A DNA stretch of 64,000 nt from Archangium lipolyticum (GTDB taxonomy: Bacteria > Myxococcota > Myxococcia > Myxococcales > Myxococcaceae). The notes under the pieces were generated by a model, which was not told the origin of the DNA, did no database searches, and saw only the letters and a program-made list of their open reading frames with translations. Made by a program: the position numbers and the translations under genes. The stretch lies in NCBI RefSeq assembly GCF_024623785.1, contig NZ_JANKBZ010000040.1, positions 38,768 through 102,767 on the forward strand. The letters run 5' to 3'. This document shows positions 28,217-38,474 of this stretch, one piece after another (position 1 is the stretch's first letter; each line of letters begins with the position of its first letter).

Positions 28217-29891
28217 TCAGGCGAGCTCGGAGACCGAGGTCTTCGCGGACTGATTCACGGCGTAACGCATCTTGCTGTCCCCTCCGCGATAGATGACACG
28301 AGGGTCGGAAGGCAGCGTCGCGTCACCGGCGAATCCGGCCAGCGAGTCATGAACATAGTCATCGAAGAATCCGATGATCTTCTCGTCGCGCAACCCCTTG
28401 CCGTGGTCGAACTCGTCCTCGAAAGCCTCGAGTAGCGCTCGATAATGCGGGCGAAGCTTCCTGACCTTGGACAGGAGCTTGAGCATGCAGGCATCCGCCA
28501 TGAGCTGGTCATCGTAGAGGCTCAGATTCTTCGCCAACGACCCATCCGAGCTCGGGATGGTGTCGTGGATGGACTTGACCGCGAGATACTCGTCCTTCTT
28601 CTGCTCCGCGAGCTTGAGGAACTCCGCCATGCTGTCGGCCTGGCTCTTGAGAAGCATCGCCGGACCCATACCGGGACCCGTGAACATTCCCGCCGCTGCC
28701 CGGTGTTTCATCTCCTCGCTCTTCAGCGCCTCCATGCGGGCGGCCTGCTGCTTCTTCTCCGCGGCCCAGCGAGGTTCGGAAGCGCGCAGCCTGCGCTCAT
28801 CTTGCGTGAGGCGCCCAGCCAGACGCGCCTTCAGGTCACGGGCAATCTTGTAGAACCGCCATCGATAGTAGAGCTTCATGTGGGCCAGGACCTTGCGCCC
28901 CAACCCAGCGTCGCTCGCGCAGTCCACCGCCTTCATGTAGTGATTGAACCGAGCCAGGAGCGTCCCGAAGCGCTTCGAGCCGTCCGCGTCCAGCCCGAAG
29001 TCTTTCAGTTGTTGCTCCGTGCTGAATTTCTGGACCAGGGGGACTCCCGCCATGCTCGCCGTGTCATGCATCATCCTCAGCGGGATGAGGCTCAGCATCG
29101 AGCTTCGCGCTCCTTCGCCCTGGCGGTAGCCTCCGCCCACGTCCGAGTGGACTCCGGGAAGGACGATCTCGAAGCAGTTGTCCGGATAGAAGAATCCCTC
29201 AAGGACACTGGAGTGCGCCGATGGCCCCACCATTGTTCGCGCTCATCGCCATGCCGACCGAGGCCACGGTGTCGAACAGCCCCATGAAGTACACGCTGAT
29301 GGGCTGGCCTCCCGGCATGAAGTGATAGACCCAATCCTTCTTCTTGCAGCGTGCGGCGATCCGCAACGCGAAGGCGCGTGCCAACGTGGCCCCGCGCGAG
29401 AAGCCGAACAGCGCAACATGGACGCGAACCTTGCTGTCCGCCTTCTTGACGTGCGTCTCCAGCCGTTTCATCGCCCACTGCAGACGCGCCTCGCCCCGTC
29501 CGCCGAAGCCAGGACCGATGATTCCCCCTCCGGGATCGCCGATCTCCTTGAAGAGCGTGCCGATGCCGGGGATGTAGATACGGAATATCCCGTTCGACGG
29601 GTCTTCTCGTTGATGCGCCAAGTACAACCGTGCCACATTGCTGTGCTCGTTGTTTCCCTGATCCGCATCCAGGTTGTTGCCGGTACCGTCAAAGAAGAAG
29701 GTGAGCCAGAGGTCCTGCGGACCCGTGGAGCGTGTGGCCCTGGAGGGGACATTGGCGTTCTCACCCGACACGACGGGCACAGACGCGGTCCCCTGGGTGG
29801 TCACGTCCGCGAGTTCCGCCGAGCGGCGCAGCGCCTCCTGAGACTGTTTCAGGGCTGGATGCTTCCGAGCCGCAAACTTTTTAGTAGCCAT
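28217..29891 (-). pseudogene. DUF2235 (Tle1-type) phospholipase-like effector, split by a +1 frameshift
   Basis: Fragment 1 (ATG 29891 to stop at about 29199) has LWLTFFFDGTGNN, the nucleophile GFSRGA (Ser about residue 165) and GLFDTVASVG. Fragment 2 (from about 29233 to 28217) continues with the catalytic-Asp motif HSDVGGGY and a long helical C-terminal half. These are the marks of DUF2235 alpha/beta hydrolases, which include the type VI secreted phospholipase Tle1. Dropping one G of the GGGG run (29225-29228) joins the fragments as ANNGGPSAHSSVLEG. Full length would be about 558 residues. The start overlaps the preceding DUF3304 lipoprotein gene by 11 bases. Confidence 0.75.
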
Positions 29892-30480
29892 CCTGGCACC
29901 TCGCCGTCTGCTCATCCGCCACGTTGTTCCCCGACGCCTTGCGCTTACCGTCATCCACGCTTCGCAGTTTGAGCTTCACCTCTGGGTACTCCTCTGTGAT
30001 TTCGCCCTCGATGCGTCCATCGGGAAAGAAGTGCACCGCGAGGTATTCGGGCGAGGCTGGCACGGGGTCCGTGATCAGCACCTCCTTCTCGCACCAGCGC
30101 CGCCGATCGCGCGTCCACCTGACCTTCACTTGCAGTGGCAGCTTGCTGCTCGGTGAGAAGCCGACACAGCACACGCTTCCTCCTCCACCGGAAGTCGGGG
30201 AACTGACATAGAGGTTTCCCCCACCCTGTCCGTTCACCGAGAAGCTGTCGATGTACAGATCGGTGTAGTTGAAGCCGATGAGCGTCAACGAGACCCTCTT
30301 GTCCAGTCGAGGTGTTTCGTTGATCTGCCCGGGAGTTCCGCCCGGCTTCGCTCCAGCGTTGGGTTCATTGGGTTGCTTACAGCCGCTCAGAACCAGCAGC
30401 AGCCCTCCCACCACCAACCCCACATGCGCCGCACGCGGTACCCATCGGGCTTGCTGACAGCCCGCGAACTCACTCCTCAT
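29881..30480 (-). CDS. DUF3304 lipoprotein, probable immunity to the adjacent DUF2235 effector
   Basis: The product is 199 residues with a lipobox (LLLVLSGC), so it is an envelope lipoprotein. The mature part fits DUF3304: LIGFNYTDLYIDSFSVNG, GGGGSVCCVG, a VKVRW strand and a late YLAVHFFPDG. DUF3304 lipoproteins are known beside Tle1-type lipases as periplasmic immunity proteins (Tli1). GGAGGG lies just upstream of ATG 30480. The 11-base overlap with the effector gene couples their translation, and the gene itself is intact. Confidence 0.78.
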   Translation of the reverse strand: MRSEFAGCQQARWVPRAAHVGLVVGGLLLVLSGCKQPNEPNAGAKPGGTPGQINETPRLDKRVSLTLIGFNYTDLYIDSFSVNGQGGGNLYVSSPTSGGGGSVCCVGFSPSSKLPLQVKVRWTRDRRRWCEKEVLITDPVPASPEYLAVHFFPDGRIEGEITEEYPEVKLKLRSVDDGKRKASGNNVADEQTARCQDGY

Positions 30481-30600
30481 GAACCCTCCGTTGCGGTGCA
30501 AAGGCGCTGACGCTGATTGGACCCCATCCCCCGTCCAGGGGCTTTTCACTAGCACTCGGGCTCCGGATGGCGTGTGAACCCGTTCACAGGGATGGGTAGA

Positions 30601-30635
30601 CCCTCACCCCAGCCCTCTCCCAGAGGGAGAGGGGG
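30601..30635. repeat. REP-like palindrome, copy D
   Basis: CCCTCACCCCAGCCCTCTCCCAGAGGGAGAGGGGG lies between the P450 3' end and the DUF3304 gene. It is the fourth copy in the window. Confidence 0.8.
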
Positions 30636-30673
30636 CATACACGGAGTCAACCCGGGGGACTCGATACCCTCGG

Positions 30674-31996
30674 TTACGCGGCCTTCTCCATCGGCACCCG
30701 GCGGCCCGTTCTCTTCGCGATGACCTTCACCCCATTCTTCGGGCTCGTCATCGCCCCCGAGTTCGCCGCCTCGATTCTCTGCCCCGGCACCAGCTCGAAG
30801 GTGAACGTCCTCAACAGGTACGAGAGCACCACCTTGGCCTCGAACAGCGCCAGCTCCTTGCCGATGCACGTGCGGTAGCCGCCCCCGAACTCCACCATCG
30901 CATACGGCTGCTTGTGCTCCTCGCGCGGCGGCGCGAACCGGTCCGGGTCGTACCGCTCCGGCTCCTTGAACACGTCCGGTAACTGGTGCGACACCCGCGG
31001 CAGGTACATCACCTTCCAGCCCTTGGGCACCGTGTAGCCCCCCAGCTCGAACTCCTCCAGCACCCCGCGCCGCGCCAGGGACACCGGCGGGTAGAGCCGG
31101 TTGGCCTCGCGGATGGCCCGCTCCAGCACTGGCAGACTCTTCATCGACTCCGCCGTGATGGCACCGTCTCCCAGCACCTCCTCCTGCTCGGCCAGCACCC
31201 GCTTCAGGTACTCCGGATGCTGATGCAGCGTCGCCAGCGTCCACGACAGCGACAGCTTCGTCGTGTCATGCCCGGCGAACATCAGCATCAACACCTGCGC
31301 CATCACGTCCTTGTCCTCCAGCCCCGCCTCCAACAGCCGGCTGATGATGTCCTCGCGCGGGTGGGCTCGCCGGTCGGCGATCCAGCTCGCGGACAGCCGC
31401 CCCAGCTGGTCGCGGTAGCGCTGCATGTACGGCAGCCCCGCCGCCTGCAACGCCAGCCCCACCGGGCGGAACATCTTCTTGTAGATGTCGCGGAAGCGCG
31501 GGTAGTCCTCCCCCACCTGCACCCCGAGCAGGAATGCGCAGGCCACCCGGAACGTCAGCTCGCTCACCTCGCCGACGAAGTCGAACGGCTGGCCCTCCTT
31601 CCAAGTCCCCGTCTGCGAGCGCGCCAGCTCCACCATGGTGTCGCAGAAGGCCGCGATGTTCTGGTGCCGGAACGAGGACATCATCGGCGCGCGCCGGCGC
31701 CGGTGCTCCTCGCCATCCTGCAGGGCCATCGCCGTGGGGCCCATGACGCGCGAGCCCTCCGCGCCGTAGGCCGCTCCCCACGACAGGTGCGGCGTCTCGC
31801 GCTCCAGCACGAAGCGGTTGGCCTCGGGCCCGAGCAGCACCGCGAACGTGTTGAACGTGTCCCGCACCGCGAAGATACGGCCGTGCTGGCGGTACCCATC
31901 CAGGAAGAAGCCGAACGAGTCGGCTCCAATGCCATGAATGTAGGGGAAGTGGCCGATGACGGGCAGTTGTCTGCCCATGAGGGGGGGAAGCGGCAT
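30674..31996 (-). CDS. Cytochrome P450
   Basis: This 440-residue P450 has I-helix AGHDTT, the ExxR motif in REANRLYPP, and the heme loop FGGGYRTCIG with Cys about 377 as thiolate ligand. No N-terminal membrane helix is obvious, so it is probably soluble and fed by a separate ferredoxin system. It resembles CYP110/CYP120-like bacterial fatty-acid or terpene hydroxylases in overall layout, but substrate is not predictable. It is monocistronic, with a REP element downstream and the pgm gene 71 bases upstream on the same strand. Confidence 0.92.
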   Translation of the reverse strand: MPLPPLMGRQLPVIGHFPYIHGIGADSFGFFLDGYRQHGRIFAVRDTFNTFAVLLGPEANRFVLERETPHLSWGAAYGAEGSRVMGPTAMALQDGEEHRRRRAPMMSSFRHQNIAAFCDTMVELARSQTGTWKEGQPFDFVGEVSELTFRVACAFLLGVQVGEDYPRFRDIYKKMFRPVGLALQAAGLPYMQRYRDQLGRLSASWIADRRAHPREDIISRLLEAGLEDKDVMAQVLMLMFAGHDTTKLSLSWTLATLHQHPEYLKRVLAEQEEVLGDGAITAESMKSLPVLERAIREANRLYPPVSLARRGVLEEFELGGYTVPKGWKVMYLPRVSHQLPDVFKEPERYDPDRFAPPREEHKQPYAMVEFGGGYRTCIGKELALFEAKVVLSYLLRTFTFELVPGQRIEAANSGAMTSPKNGVKVIAKRTGRRVPMEKAA

Positions 31997-32067
31997 GGTT
32001 GCCCCGAGGCTACGAAGGGCGAGCCCTCCAGGTCCAGCCGCCCCCCGTGAATCCCCCGCCCGGGGAC

Positions 32068-33705
32068 TCAGCCGCGCGAGAAGGCGTCGCTGACGATCTG
32101 CCGCGCCTCGTCCACGATGGCCTCCAGGTGCTTCGCGTCCCGGAAGCTCTCCGCGTAGATTTTGTAGACGTCCTCGGTGCCCGAGGGCCGCGCGGCGAAC
32201 CAGCCGTTCTCCGCCACCACCTTGAGCCCGCCGATCTCCGCGTTGTTCCCAGGAGCGCGCGTGAGACGTTGGGTGATGGGCTCGCCCGCGAGCGTGGTGG
32301 CGCGCACCGCGTCGGGCGACAGCTTCTTGAGCGCCGACTTCTGCGCCGGAGTCGCCGCCTGGTCGATGCGCGTGTACAGCGGCGCGCCGAACTGCTTCGC
32401 CAGCTCCTGGTAGTGCACCCCCGGGTCCTTCCCCGTGCGCGCCAGGATTTCGACCGCCAGCAGGTCGAGGATGATGCCGTCCTTGTCGGTGGACCAGACG
32501 GTGCCATCACGGCGCAGGAACGAGGCGCCCGCGCTCTCCTCGCCACCGAAGCCGAGCGACCCCTCCAGCAGCCCGTCCACGAACCACTTGAAGCCCACGG
32601 GCACCTCGACCACGCGCAGGCCGATCGCCTTCGCCACGCGGTCGATCATGCTGCTGCTCACCAGCGTCTTGCCCACGGCCGTACCGGGCTTCCAGCCGGG
32701 GCGGTTCTGGAACAGGTAGTGGATGGCGACGGACAGGTAATGGTTGGGGTTCATCAGACCCACGCTGCGGGTGACGATGCCGTGCCGGTCCGAGTCCGTG
32801 TCGTTGCCGAAGGCGATGTCGTAGCGGTCCTTGAGCTCGACCAGGCCGGCCATGGCGTAGGGCGACGAGCAGTCCATGCGAATCTTGCCGTCGTGGTCCA
32901 CGCGCATGAAGCGGAAGGTCGGGTCCACCGTCTTGTTCACCACCTGGATGGACAGGCCGTAGCGCGCGGCGATGGGCTCCCAGTAGGCGAGGTTCGAGCC
33001 GCCCAGGGGGTCGGCGCCGATGGACAGCTTCGCCCCGCGCATGGCCTCCAGGTCCACCACGTTGCCGAGGTCCTCGACGTACGGGGTGATGAAGTCATGG
33101 GTCTTCACGTGGGAGGCGGTGCGAGCCTTCTCGTAGGGCATGCGCTGGACGCCCGCGTTGCCCGCGCCGAGCAACTCATTGGCGCGCTTCTCTATCCACG
33201 ACGTGATGCCCGTGTCGGCGGGGCCGCCGTTGGGCGGGTTGTACTTGATGCCACCGTCCTCGGGCGGGTTGTGCGAGGGCGTGATGACGATGCCATCGGC
33301 CAGCCCCTGCGTGCGGCCGCGGTTGTAGATGAGGATGGCGTGCGAGATGACGGGGGTGGGCGTGGCCCCGTCGGTGAAGCGCACCTGCACACCGTTGGCG
33401 GCGAGCACCTCGAGCGCCGAGCGCTGGGCGGGCTCGGACAGCGCATGCGTGTCCATGCCGAGGAAGAGCGGGCCGTCGATGCCTTCCTTCTTGCGGTACT
33501 CGCACGTGGCCTGCGTCACCGCGAGGATGTGCGCCTCGTTGAAGCTGCGGCGTGCGGCGGAGCCCCGGTGTCCGGAGGTACCGAAGGCCACGCGCTGCTC
33601 GGGTTCGCGCACGTCCGGGCGCTCCGAGTAGTACTGCGAGCGCAGCGTGTCGGGGTGGATGAGGATGGAATCGGGAGGGGGCTTGCCAGCAAGAGGATGG
33701 GGCAC
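32068..33705 (-). CDS. pgm: Phosphoglucomutase (alpha-D-glucose phosphate-specific)
   Basis: This 545-residue protein is the same size as E. coli Pgm (546) and shares its landmarks: [11 protein letters not shown] near the N-terminus, the phosphoserine loop TPSHNPP (Ser about 144), [11 protein letters not shown] metal site, [23 protein letters not shown] and the phosphate-binding ARPSGTED. It interconverts glucose 1-phosphate and 6-phosphate, supplying GlcC with substrate; a glgC gene lies 3.5 kb away. ATG 33705. Confidence 0.95.
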   Translation of the reverse strand: MPHPLAGKPPPDSILIHPDTLRSQYYSERPDVREPEQRVAFGTSGHRGSAARRSFNEAHILAVTQATCEYRKKEGIDGPLFLGMDTHALSEPAQRSALEVLAANGVQVRFTDGATPTPVISHAILIYNRGRTQGLADGIVITPSHNPPEDGGIKYNPPNGGPADTGITSWIEKRANELLGAGNAGVQRMPYEKARTASHVKTHDFITPYVEDLGNVVDLEAMRGAKLSIGADPLGGSNLAYWEPIAARYGLSIQVVNKTVDPTFRFMRVDHDGKIRMDCSSPYAMAGLVELKDRYDIAFGNDTDSDRHGIVTRSVGLMNPNHYLSVAIHYLFQNRPGWKPGTAVGKTLVSSSMIDRVAKAIGLRVVEVPVGFKWFVDGLLEGSLGFGGEESAGASFLRRDGTVWSTDKDGIILDLLAVEILARTGKDPGVHYQELAKQFGAPLYTRIDQAATPAQKSALKKLSPDAVRATTLAGEPITQRLTRAPGNNAEIGGLKVVAENGWFAARPSGTEDVYKIYAESFRDAKHLEAIVDEARQIVSDAFSRG

Positions 33706-33786
33706 GCGGCGAATCTAACGCCGCGCGCCCCCTCGTGAATGCTCCCGTTTTCGAGGATGTGTCTCCTCGTTTACGCCCCTCGGGTG

Positions 33787-34395
33787 CTACTGCTTGGGAG
33801 CGACATCATCGGAGGGGAACTTGTCGCCCCCGAGCTCCTGGTCCTGCTGGAAGCGGGAGTCGTCCTCCTCGTAGCCGGAGCCACCGGTGCCGCCCGTGGT
33901 GCCAGTGCCGCTCTTGCTCTTGTCCTTGGACTTCTGGCCCTGGGTGCCCGTGTCAGGGGTCGTGCCCGTGCCCGTTCCACCGGTTCCGGCGCCACCCGCG
34001 CCGCTGTCCGGGACGAGCACGTCCTCGTTGTCATCCTGGGTCATGTCATCGCCCAGACCCGTATCACCGGTGCCACCGGTGCCCTGGTTCTCGGGGTTCA
34101 GGGTGCCCGAACCTCCGAGATTGTCATCGGGGGTGATACCCGAGCCACCGAGGTCGTCCCCGGTCGTGCCCCCCATGTCGGAGTCGATGTCACCGGCGCC
34201 ACCCGTGCCCCCCGGGTTGGTGCTGCCGGGCGTGGTGCCGCCCTGATTGGTGGTGTCGTCGGTGGTGGTGCCGGTGGTGCCCGTCGTCGACTCGGTGGGC
34301 TCCGTGCGCTCGGCGGCCTTGTCCGACTTGCACGCGGTGCCGAAGGCCATCGCGCCAGCGATGAGACCCGCCAGAATCAGCTTCGTCCGGTTCAT
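33787..34395 (-). CDS. Gly/Thr/Asp-rich low-complexity lipoprotein
   Basis: The product is 202 residues. The lipobox (MAFGTAC) is followed by about 150 residues of Gly/Thr/Asp/Ser repeats (TGTTGTT, GGTGGAG, GGTGTGT) and a charged C-terminus. It is probably a disordered surface-tethered polypeptide; no enzymatic role can be read. A GGGAG site precedes ATG 34395. Repetitive coding DNA like this often varies in length between strains. Confidence 0.75.
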   Translation of the reverse strand: MNRTKLILAGLIAGAMAFGTACKSDKAAERTEPTESTTGTTGTTTDDTTNQGGTTPGSTNPGGTGGAGDIDSDMGGTTGDDLGGSGITPDDNLGGSGTLNPENQGTGGTGDTGLGDDMTQDDNEDVLVPDSGAGGAGTGGTGTGTTPDTGTQGQKSKDKSKSGTGTTGGTGGSGYEEDDSRFQQDQELGGDKFPSDDVAPKQ

Positions 34396-34664
34396 GAGTG
34401 TGTCTCCCTTTCTCGAGTGATAAGGACCGTGACTGCTTTGAGGACTGCCGTTGCTGGCCGGGAACGTGTTCAGCAGGGTTCCACTCGGCAGGGAGCGCTG
34501 CTCTGGCTGGCTGCTCTTCGAGGTGGCCTCACGAGGGTGGTTGCCTGACCTCGGGTGTCGCTTCGACGTCAAACCATCCGCCCGAACCCGACGCGGCTCC
34601 CGAGCACTTTCCTCGAAAATTTCCTACACACCTGTTATTTCGTGTATTCACGCTTTTCACAGGA

Positions 34665-35129
34665 ATGCTTCCTCCGCCCGCCGCCATCACCGTGGATGAT
34701 TCGCTCTGGCCCCTGGTCGTCATCCGGTGCATGGGCTCGCCGTGCATGGAGGACTTCGAGGCGCACCTGGAGAGGCGGATGGCGTGCCTCGAGAGAGGGG
34801 CCCACCTGCTGTTCGTGGATGGGATGAACAGTGGAATGCTGCCGCTGCCACACCGCCAGAGGCAGCTCGAGTGGATGGCGCAGAACGAGGAGCTCCGGCG
34901 CGACAGGATGCTCGGAGTGGTCTACGCGCTCGACTCGGCCCTCACGAGGCTGACGCTCAGCATCGTGATGCACCAGAACCGGCCGAGCTACCCGTACATC
35001 GTCTTCAACCGCCTGGACCATGCGGCGGCGTGGGTGGCCTGCAAGTTGGAGGACCTGGGCCATCCCGAGGTGGCCAGGCGCGTCCAGCATCGCTTCGGGC
35101 TGGCTCACGCACAGGCCGAGGCCGGGTGA
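34665..35129 (+). CDS. Unknown small cytosolic protein, STAS-like size
   Basis: The product is 154 residues, with no signal peptide or membrane segment. The beta/alpha pattern (WPLVVIRCMG, LLFVDGMNSG, MLGVVYALDS, YPYIVFNRLD) recalls SpoIIAA/STAS-fold proteins, but no family is certain. The region before it (34396-34664) is relatively AT-rich and divergent from the lipoprotein gene. It ends 10 bases before the SitA-like lipoprotein gene and so is likely in the same operon. Confidence 0.6.
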   Translation: MLPPPAAITVDDSLWPLVVIRCMGSPCMEDFEAHLERRMACLERGAHLLFVDGMNSGMLPLPHRQRQLEWMAQNEELRRDRMLGVVYALDSALTRLTLSIVMHQNRPSYPYIVFNRLDHAAAWVACKLEDLGHPEVARRVQHRFGLAHAQAEAG

Positions 35130-35139
35130 GTGCCTGGAC

Positions 35140-35997
35140 ATGAGAAGAACCCACCTGGTGTTGCTACGCGTCATCGTGGCATTGAGCCTCGTCCTACCCA
35201 CCTCATGCGCAACCACCCGAAAGGGAGTGCCCGACGGCACACGCCCGCGAGTGGCACCGAAAAGAGTGGACGTCAGCGAGCTGCCCGGAGGCCAGCTGAA
35301 GCTGTTCTTCGGACCGGAGGCACGAGACCCGGCCCTGGAAGTGCTCGAAGTGGCGAAGGCCCGCGCGTTGCTCGCGGCCTTTCATGAGTCCCTCCCACCA
35401 GCGGCAGCGGCGAAGCCCCGATTCCAACTCCTCCTGGCATCGACCGCCGAGGGCAAGACGGAGCGCACGCCCGCCGAGTGGGAGCGACAGATGAGGGAGG
35501 AGTACCTCTCGCGGTACGGCCCGCCCCGGATTCCCCTACCGGACTCGTTGGAGGAGAGCCCCCTCGTCCTGGCATTGAAGCTCTCCCCTCGCTACATGGG
35601 CGCGGGCGCCCGCGAGGCGGCCCGGGAGTTGTTCAGCTCGCCCGCCTTCCTGGCCGGTGTGGCCCTCTCGGTGGCCCTGTATTTCTCGGCATGGCTGCTG
35701 CCCGAGCCCATCTTCTCCAAGGCCTTCGCGGCGGCATTGACGGTACGGCTGGCACTGGCGGTGGGAGTGCTGGAGCTCGGCCGGGTGGCATGGACCTGCC
35801 TCCAGCTCTACCAGGAAGCCGCTGCGGCGAGGACGGCGGCGGAGTTGGAGGCAGCCGCGGAGCGCTTTGGCAAGGCGATGGGTGGGACGGCGCTGCGCGT
35901 GCTGGTGCTGGTAGCGAGCATGGGGCTGGGCAAGGGGCTGCCCCAGGTGCCCAAGGGGGGCATCTGGAGTCTGCTGGGGCTGGAGTCACCCCGGTAA
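35140..35997 (+). CDS. SitA-like lipoprotein toxin, N-terminal part (separated from its nuclease end by a +1 shift)
   Basis: The product is 285 residues. It has a lipobox (LVLPTSC), about 150 residues of mature sequence and then a membrane-seeking stretch (about 165-220, FLAGVALSVALYFSAWLLPEP... AALTVRLALAVGVLELG) plus a second hydrophobic segment near the end. This is the layout I associate with myxobacterial SitA-type polymorphic toxins that travel by outer-membrane exchange. The frame stops at TAA 35995; the nuclease domain restarts 4 bases on in the +1 frame. Removing one C of CCCC (35989-35992) would fuse both parts as LESPGNAMAGGLTM. The pair may be one broken gene. Confidence 0.7.
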   Translation: MRRTHLVLLRVIVALSLVLPTSCATTRKGVPDGTRPRVAPKRVDVSELPGGQLKLFFGPEARDPALEVLEVAKARALLAAFHESLPPAAAAKPRFQLLLASTAEGKTERTPAEWERQMREEYLSRYGPPRIPLPDSLEESPLVLALKLSPRYMGAGAREAARELFSSPAFLAGVALSVALYFSAWLLPEPIFSKAFAAALTVRLALAVGVLELGRVAWTCLQLYQEAAAARTAAELEAAAERFGKAMGGTALRVLVLVASMGLGKGLPQVPKGGIWSLLGLESPR

Positions 35998-36001
35998 CGC
36001 C

Positions 36002-36466
36002 ATGGCTGGCGGGCTGACGATGGGGAGCTCGACGACGGTCCACATCGTGGCGGATGGCACCCTGGTCGTGACCGGTGCGGCGGTGGGGACGGCGGCCGCG
36101 GCCCTCGGAAGCGCGTGCACCGATGGCACCGAGAAAAAAGAGGGATACCAGTGGCACCACCTCGCCACCGACAAGAACGACACCTCGACCCTCCACGGTG
36201 GACCCTGGACGCCCTTGTTCAAGATTCTCTTCGCGCAGGCGGGAATGGACCTGGACGCAGTGGAGAACCTCGTCTACCTCCACGGCCACATCGGCCCCCA
36301 CCCGGAGGAGTACCACAGGGAGGTCTACCGGAGGCTCAAGGCCGCTCTCGAGGACTGTCAAACCCCGATGCAATGCCGACGCCTGCTGGTGGCGGAGCTC
36401 GAGAGGATCGCGCGCGAGATTTGTACTCCCGGGTCCCTGCTGCACCGGCTGGCCACGAAGAACTAG
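36002..36466 (+). CDS. AHH/HNH-type nuclease domain, C-terminal part of SitA-like toxin
   Basis: The product is 154 residues. A hydrophobic Ala/Gly-rich segment (about 12-37) leads to GYQWHHLATDKND (H52-H53), then ENLVYLHGHIGPHPEEYH with N89, H100 and H105. This is the AHH/ENDO-VII nuclease pattern used as the killing end of polymorphic toxins. ATG 36002 has no ribosome site, which supports its being the tail of the preceding gene after a frameshift. The fused protein would be about 440 residues. The immunity-like gene starts 21 bases downstream. Confidence 0.75.
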   Translation: MAGGLTMGSSTTVHIVADGTLVVTGAAVGTAAAALGSACTDGTEKKEGYQWHHLATDKNDTSTLHGGPWTPLFKILFAQAGMDLDAVENLVYLHGHIGPHPEEYHREVYRRLKAALEDCQTPMQCRRLLVAELERIAREICTPGSLLHRLATKN

Positions 36467-36487
36467 GGTGGAGCCGAGGGTGAGAGC

Positions 36488-37054
36488 ATGAGCAGGTTCT
36501 TTGACCTGGTGGACGACAGGAGCACCCGCCCGCGATGGCACCTGGGACTCATCCAGGACGAGCAGGGACGGCAGCTCAACCCCTGGCAATTCGAGAAGGG
36601 GAAGAGGCTCGACCTGGGCTGCGTGCCCCACTTTCCCCTCCAGCTCGCGGGCCCGCCCCTGGACTTCACCTGGGCCGGCCTCAGCATCCCCGTGGTTCAC
36701 GGCCGCTTCGTCCAGGTCTTCGAGCAGTTGGGCCTCCTACAGGAAGTGCAGTTCATCCCCGCCCGGGTGGAGGGACACCCGGGGCCCTACTTCATCCTCA
36801 ACGCACTGCGCATCATCCCCTGCATCGACGACGCCCGGTGCGAGGAGGTGCAGTACTGGAAGCCCGAGGACGGCCGTCCGGACAAGGTGGGCGAGTACCG
36901 GGCCGTCCATGGCCTGAAGGTGGACCCCGCCCGAGTAGGTGGAGCCCAAATCTTCCGTCCCTGGGGATGGCGTGTGGCCCTCATCGTCTCCGAGGAGCTG
37001 AAGGCGGCCCTGGAGCGCGAGGGACTCACCGGCGCGCGGTTCATCGAGGCCTGA
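36488..37054 (+). CDS. Imm11 (DUF1629)-type immunity protein
   Basis: This 188-residue soluble protein has the Imm11/DUF1629 pattern: an N-terminal beta-rich region ([14 protein letters not shown]), a central [10 protein letters not shown], and the C-terminal [25 protein letters not shown] that marks the family. Imm11 proteins sit directly behind AHH and related toxins and would neutralise the nuclease inside kin cells. GGAGCCGAGGG lies upstream of ATG 36488. Intact frame. Confidence 0.8.
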   Translation: MSRFFDLVDDRSTRPRWHLGLIQDEQGRQLNPWQFEKGKRLDLGCVPHFPLQLAGPPLDFTWAGLSIPVVHGRFVQVFEQLGLLQEVQFIPARVEGHPGPYFILNALRIIPCIDDARCEEVQYWKPEDGRPDKVGEYRAVHGLKVDPARVGGAQIFRPWGWRVALIVSEELKAALEREGLTGARFIEA

Positions 37055-37161
37055 GAGTTCAGTCCTCAACACGTTCCCCCGGCTTCCACCCCGTCCGGAC
37101 GCGCCCGCGCCGGATTCCCGGGGGGATTCGTTCAAAACCGCGCCTTTCCCGGAACGCTCCC

Positions 37162-37167
37162 TATACT
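37162..37167 (+). promoter_or_regulatory. -10 box of glgC
   Basis: TATACT matches sigma-70 -10 TATAAT with one mismatch and lies 23 bases before ATG 37191. No convincing -35 was found at standard spacing. Confidence 0.35.
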
Positions 37168-37190
37168 GGGTTCATGTGGGGGTTTTCCAA

Positions 37191-38441
37191 ATGAACAGCA
37201 AGCGCATCCTCGGAATGATTCTCGCGGGGGGCCAGGGCACGCGCCTGGCTCCGCTGACGTCCAAGCGCTCCAAGCCCGCCGTGCCGTTCGGGTCGAAGTT
37301 CCGCATCATCGACTTCGCCCTGAGCAACTTCCTCAACTCGGGCGTCTACTCCATCTACGTCCTGACGCAGTTCAAGGCGCAGTCGCTCACCGAGCACATC
37401 CAGCGCGGCTGGCGCTTCGGCTCGGGCCTGCTGGCCGACTACTTCATCACGCTCGTGCCGGCGCAGATGTACCGCTACGAGGAGCTGGGGCCCGTCTGGT
37501 ACCGCGGCACCGCCGACGCCATCTACCAGAACCTCCACCTGGTGGAGAACCACCGCGCCGACAACGTGGCCATCTTCTCGGGTGACCACATCTACAAGAT
37601 GAACGTCGCGCACATGCTGGAGCAGCACGAGTCCCAGCGCGCCGACATCACCATCGCGGCCTACCCCACGCCGCTGGCGGAGGCCTCGCGCTTCGGCGTG
37701 ATGCAGGTGGACGAGCGCGGCCGCATCGTCGAGTTCCAGGAGAAGCCCAAGGACCCCAAGTCGATGCCGGGCAAGCCGGGCATGGCCCTGTGCAGCATGG
37801 GCAACTACATCTTCAAGCGCCGCGTGCTCAGCGAGCTGCTGGAGGTGGACGCGCGCACCGAGGGCTCGCAGCACGACTTCGGCAAGGACGTGCTGCCGCG
37901 CGCGCTGCGCGATGGCTACCACATCCAGGCGTATGACTTTCAGACCAACCCCATCCCCGGCCAGACGCGGGCCAACACCTACTGGCGGGATGTGGGGACG
38001 CTGGACGCGTACCACGAGGCCTCGATGGACCTGGTGTCCGTCAACCCGGAGTTCGACGTCTTCAACCCGGAGTGGCCGCTGCGCAGCGCGGTCGAGTACA
38101 GCCCGCCAGCCAAGTTCGTCCACGAGGCGGGCGAGCGCATGGGACGGGCCCTCAACTCCATGGTGGCCGGAGGCTGCATCATCTCGGGCGGCACGGTGCG
38201 CGAGAGCATCCTCTTCCGCCGCGTCCGGGTGAACTCGTACTCGCTGGTGGAGCGCTCCGTCATCCTGGACGAGGTGGACATCGGCCGGCACGCCCAGGTG
38301 CGCAACGCCATCATCGACAAGGACGTGCGCGTGCCGCCCAACGCGAAGATTGGCTTCGACCTGGCGGCCGACAAGGCGCGCGGCTTCACCGTCACCGACA
38401 ACGGCATCGTCGTGGTGCCCAAGGGCTACAAGTTCGATTGA
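37191..38441 (+). CDS. glgC: Glucose-1-phosphate adenylyltransferase
   Basis: This 416-residue enzyme has [13 protein letters not shown] (about 11-23), [41 protein letters not shown] and the EFQEKP substrate loop, followed by the left-handed beta-helix. It makes ADP-glucose from ATP and glucose 1-phosphate, committing carbon to glycogen, and pairs logically with pgm at 32068. I chose ATG 37191; GTG 37176 is upstream, but the fold starts here. Confidence 0.95.
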   Translation: MNSKRILGMILAGGQGTRLAPLTSKRSKPAVPFGSKFRIIDFALSNFLNSGVYSIYVLTQFKAQSLTEHIQRGWRFGSGLLADYFITLVPAQMYRYEELGPVWYRGTADAIYQNLHLVENHRADNVAIFSGDHIYKMNVAHMLEQHESQRADITIAAYPTPLAEASRFGVMQVDERGRIVEFQEKPKDPKSMPGKPGMALCSMGNYIFKRRVLSELLEVDARTEGSQHDFGKDVLPRALRDGYHIQAYDFQTNPIPGQTRANTYWRDVGTLDAYHEASMDLVSVNPEFDVFNPEWPLRSAVEYSPPAKFVHEAGERMGRALNSMVAGGCIISGGTVRESILFRRVRVNSYSLVERSVILDEVDIGRHAQVRNAIIDKDVRVPPNAKIGFDLAADKARGFTVTDNGIVVVPKGYKFD

Positions 38442-38474
38442 GGGTGGAGCGGGGCCCCCCGCACGGAGCGAGCC

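Noticed and set aside
31999..33738. 579-codon plus-strand frame opposite pgm
   Set aside because: Val/Arg/Asp-rich shadow; the minus strand encodes a textbook phosphoglucomutase.
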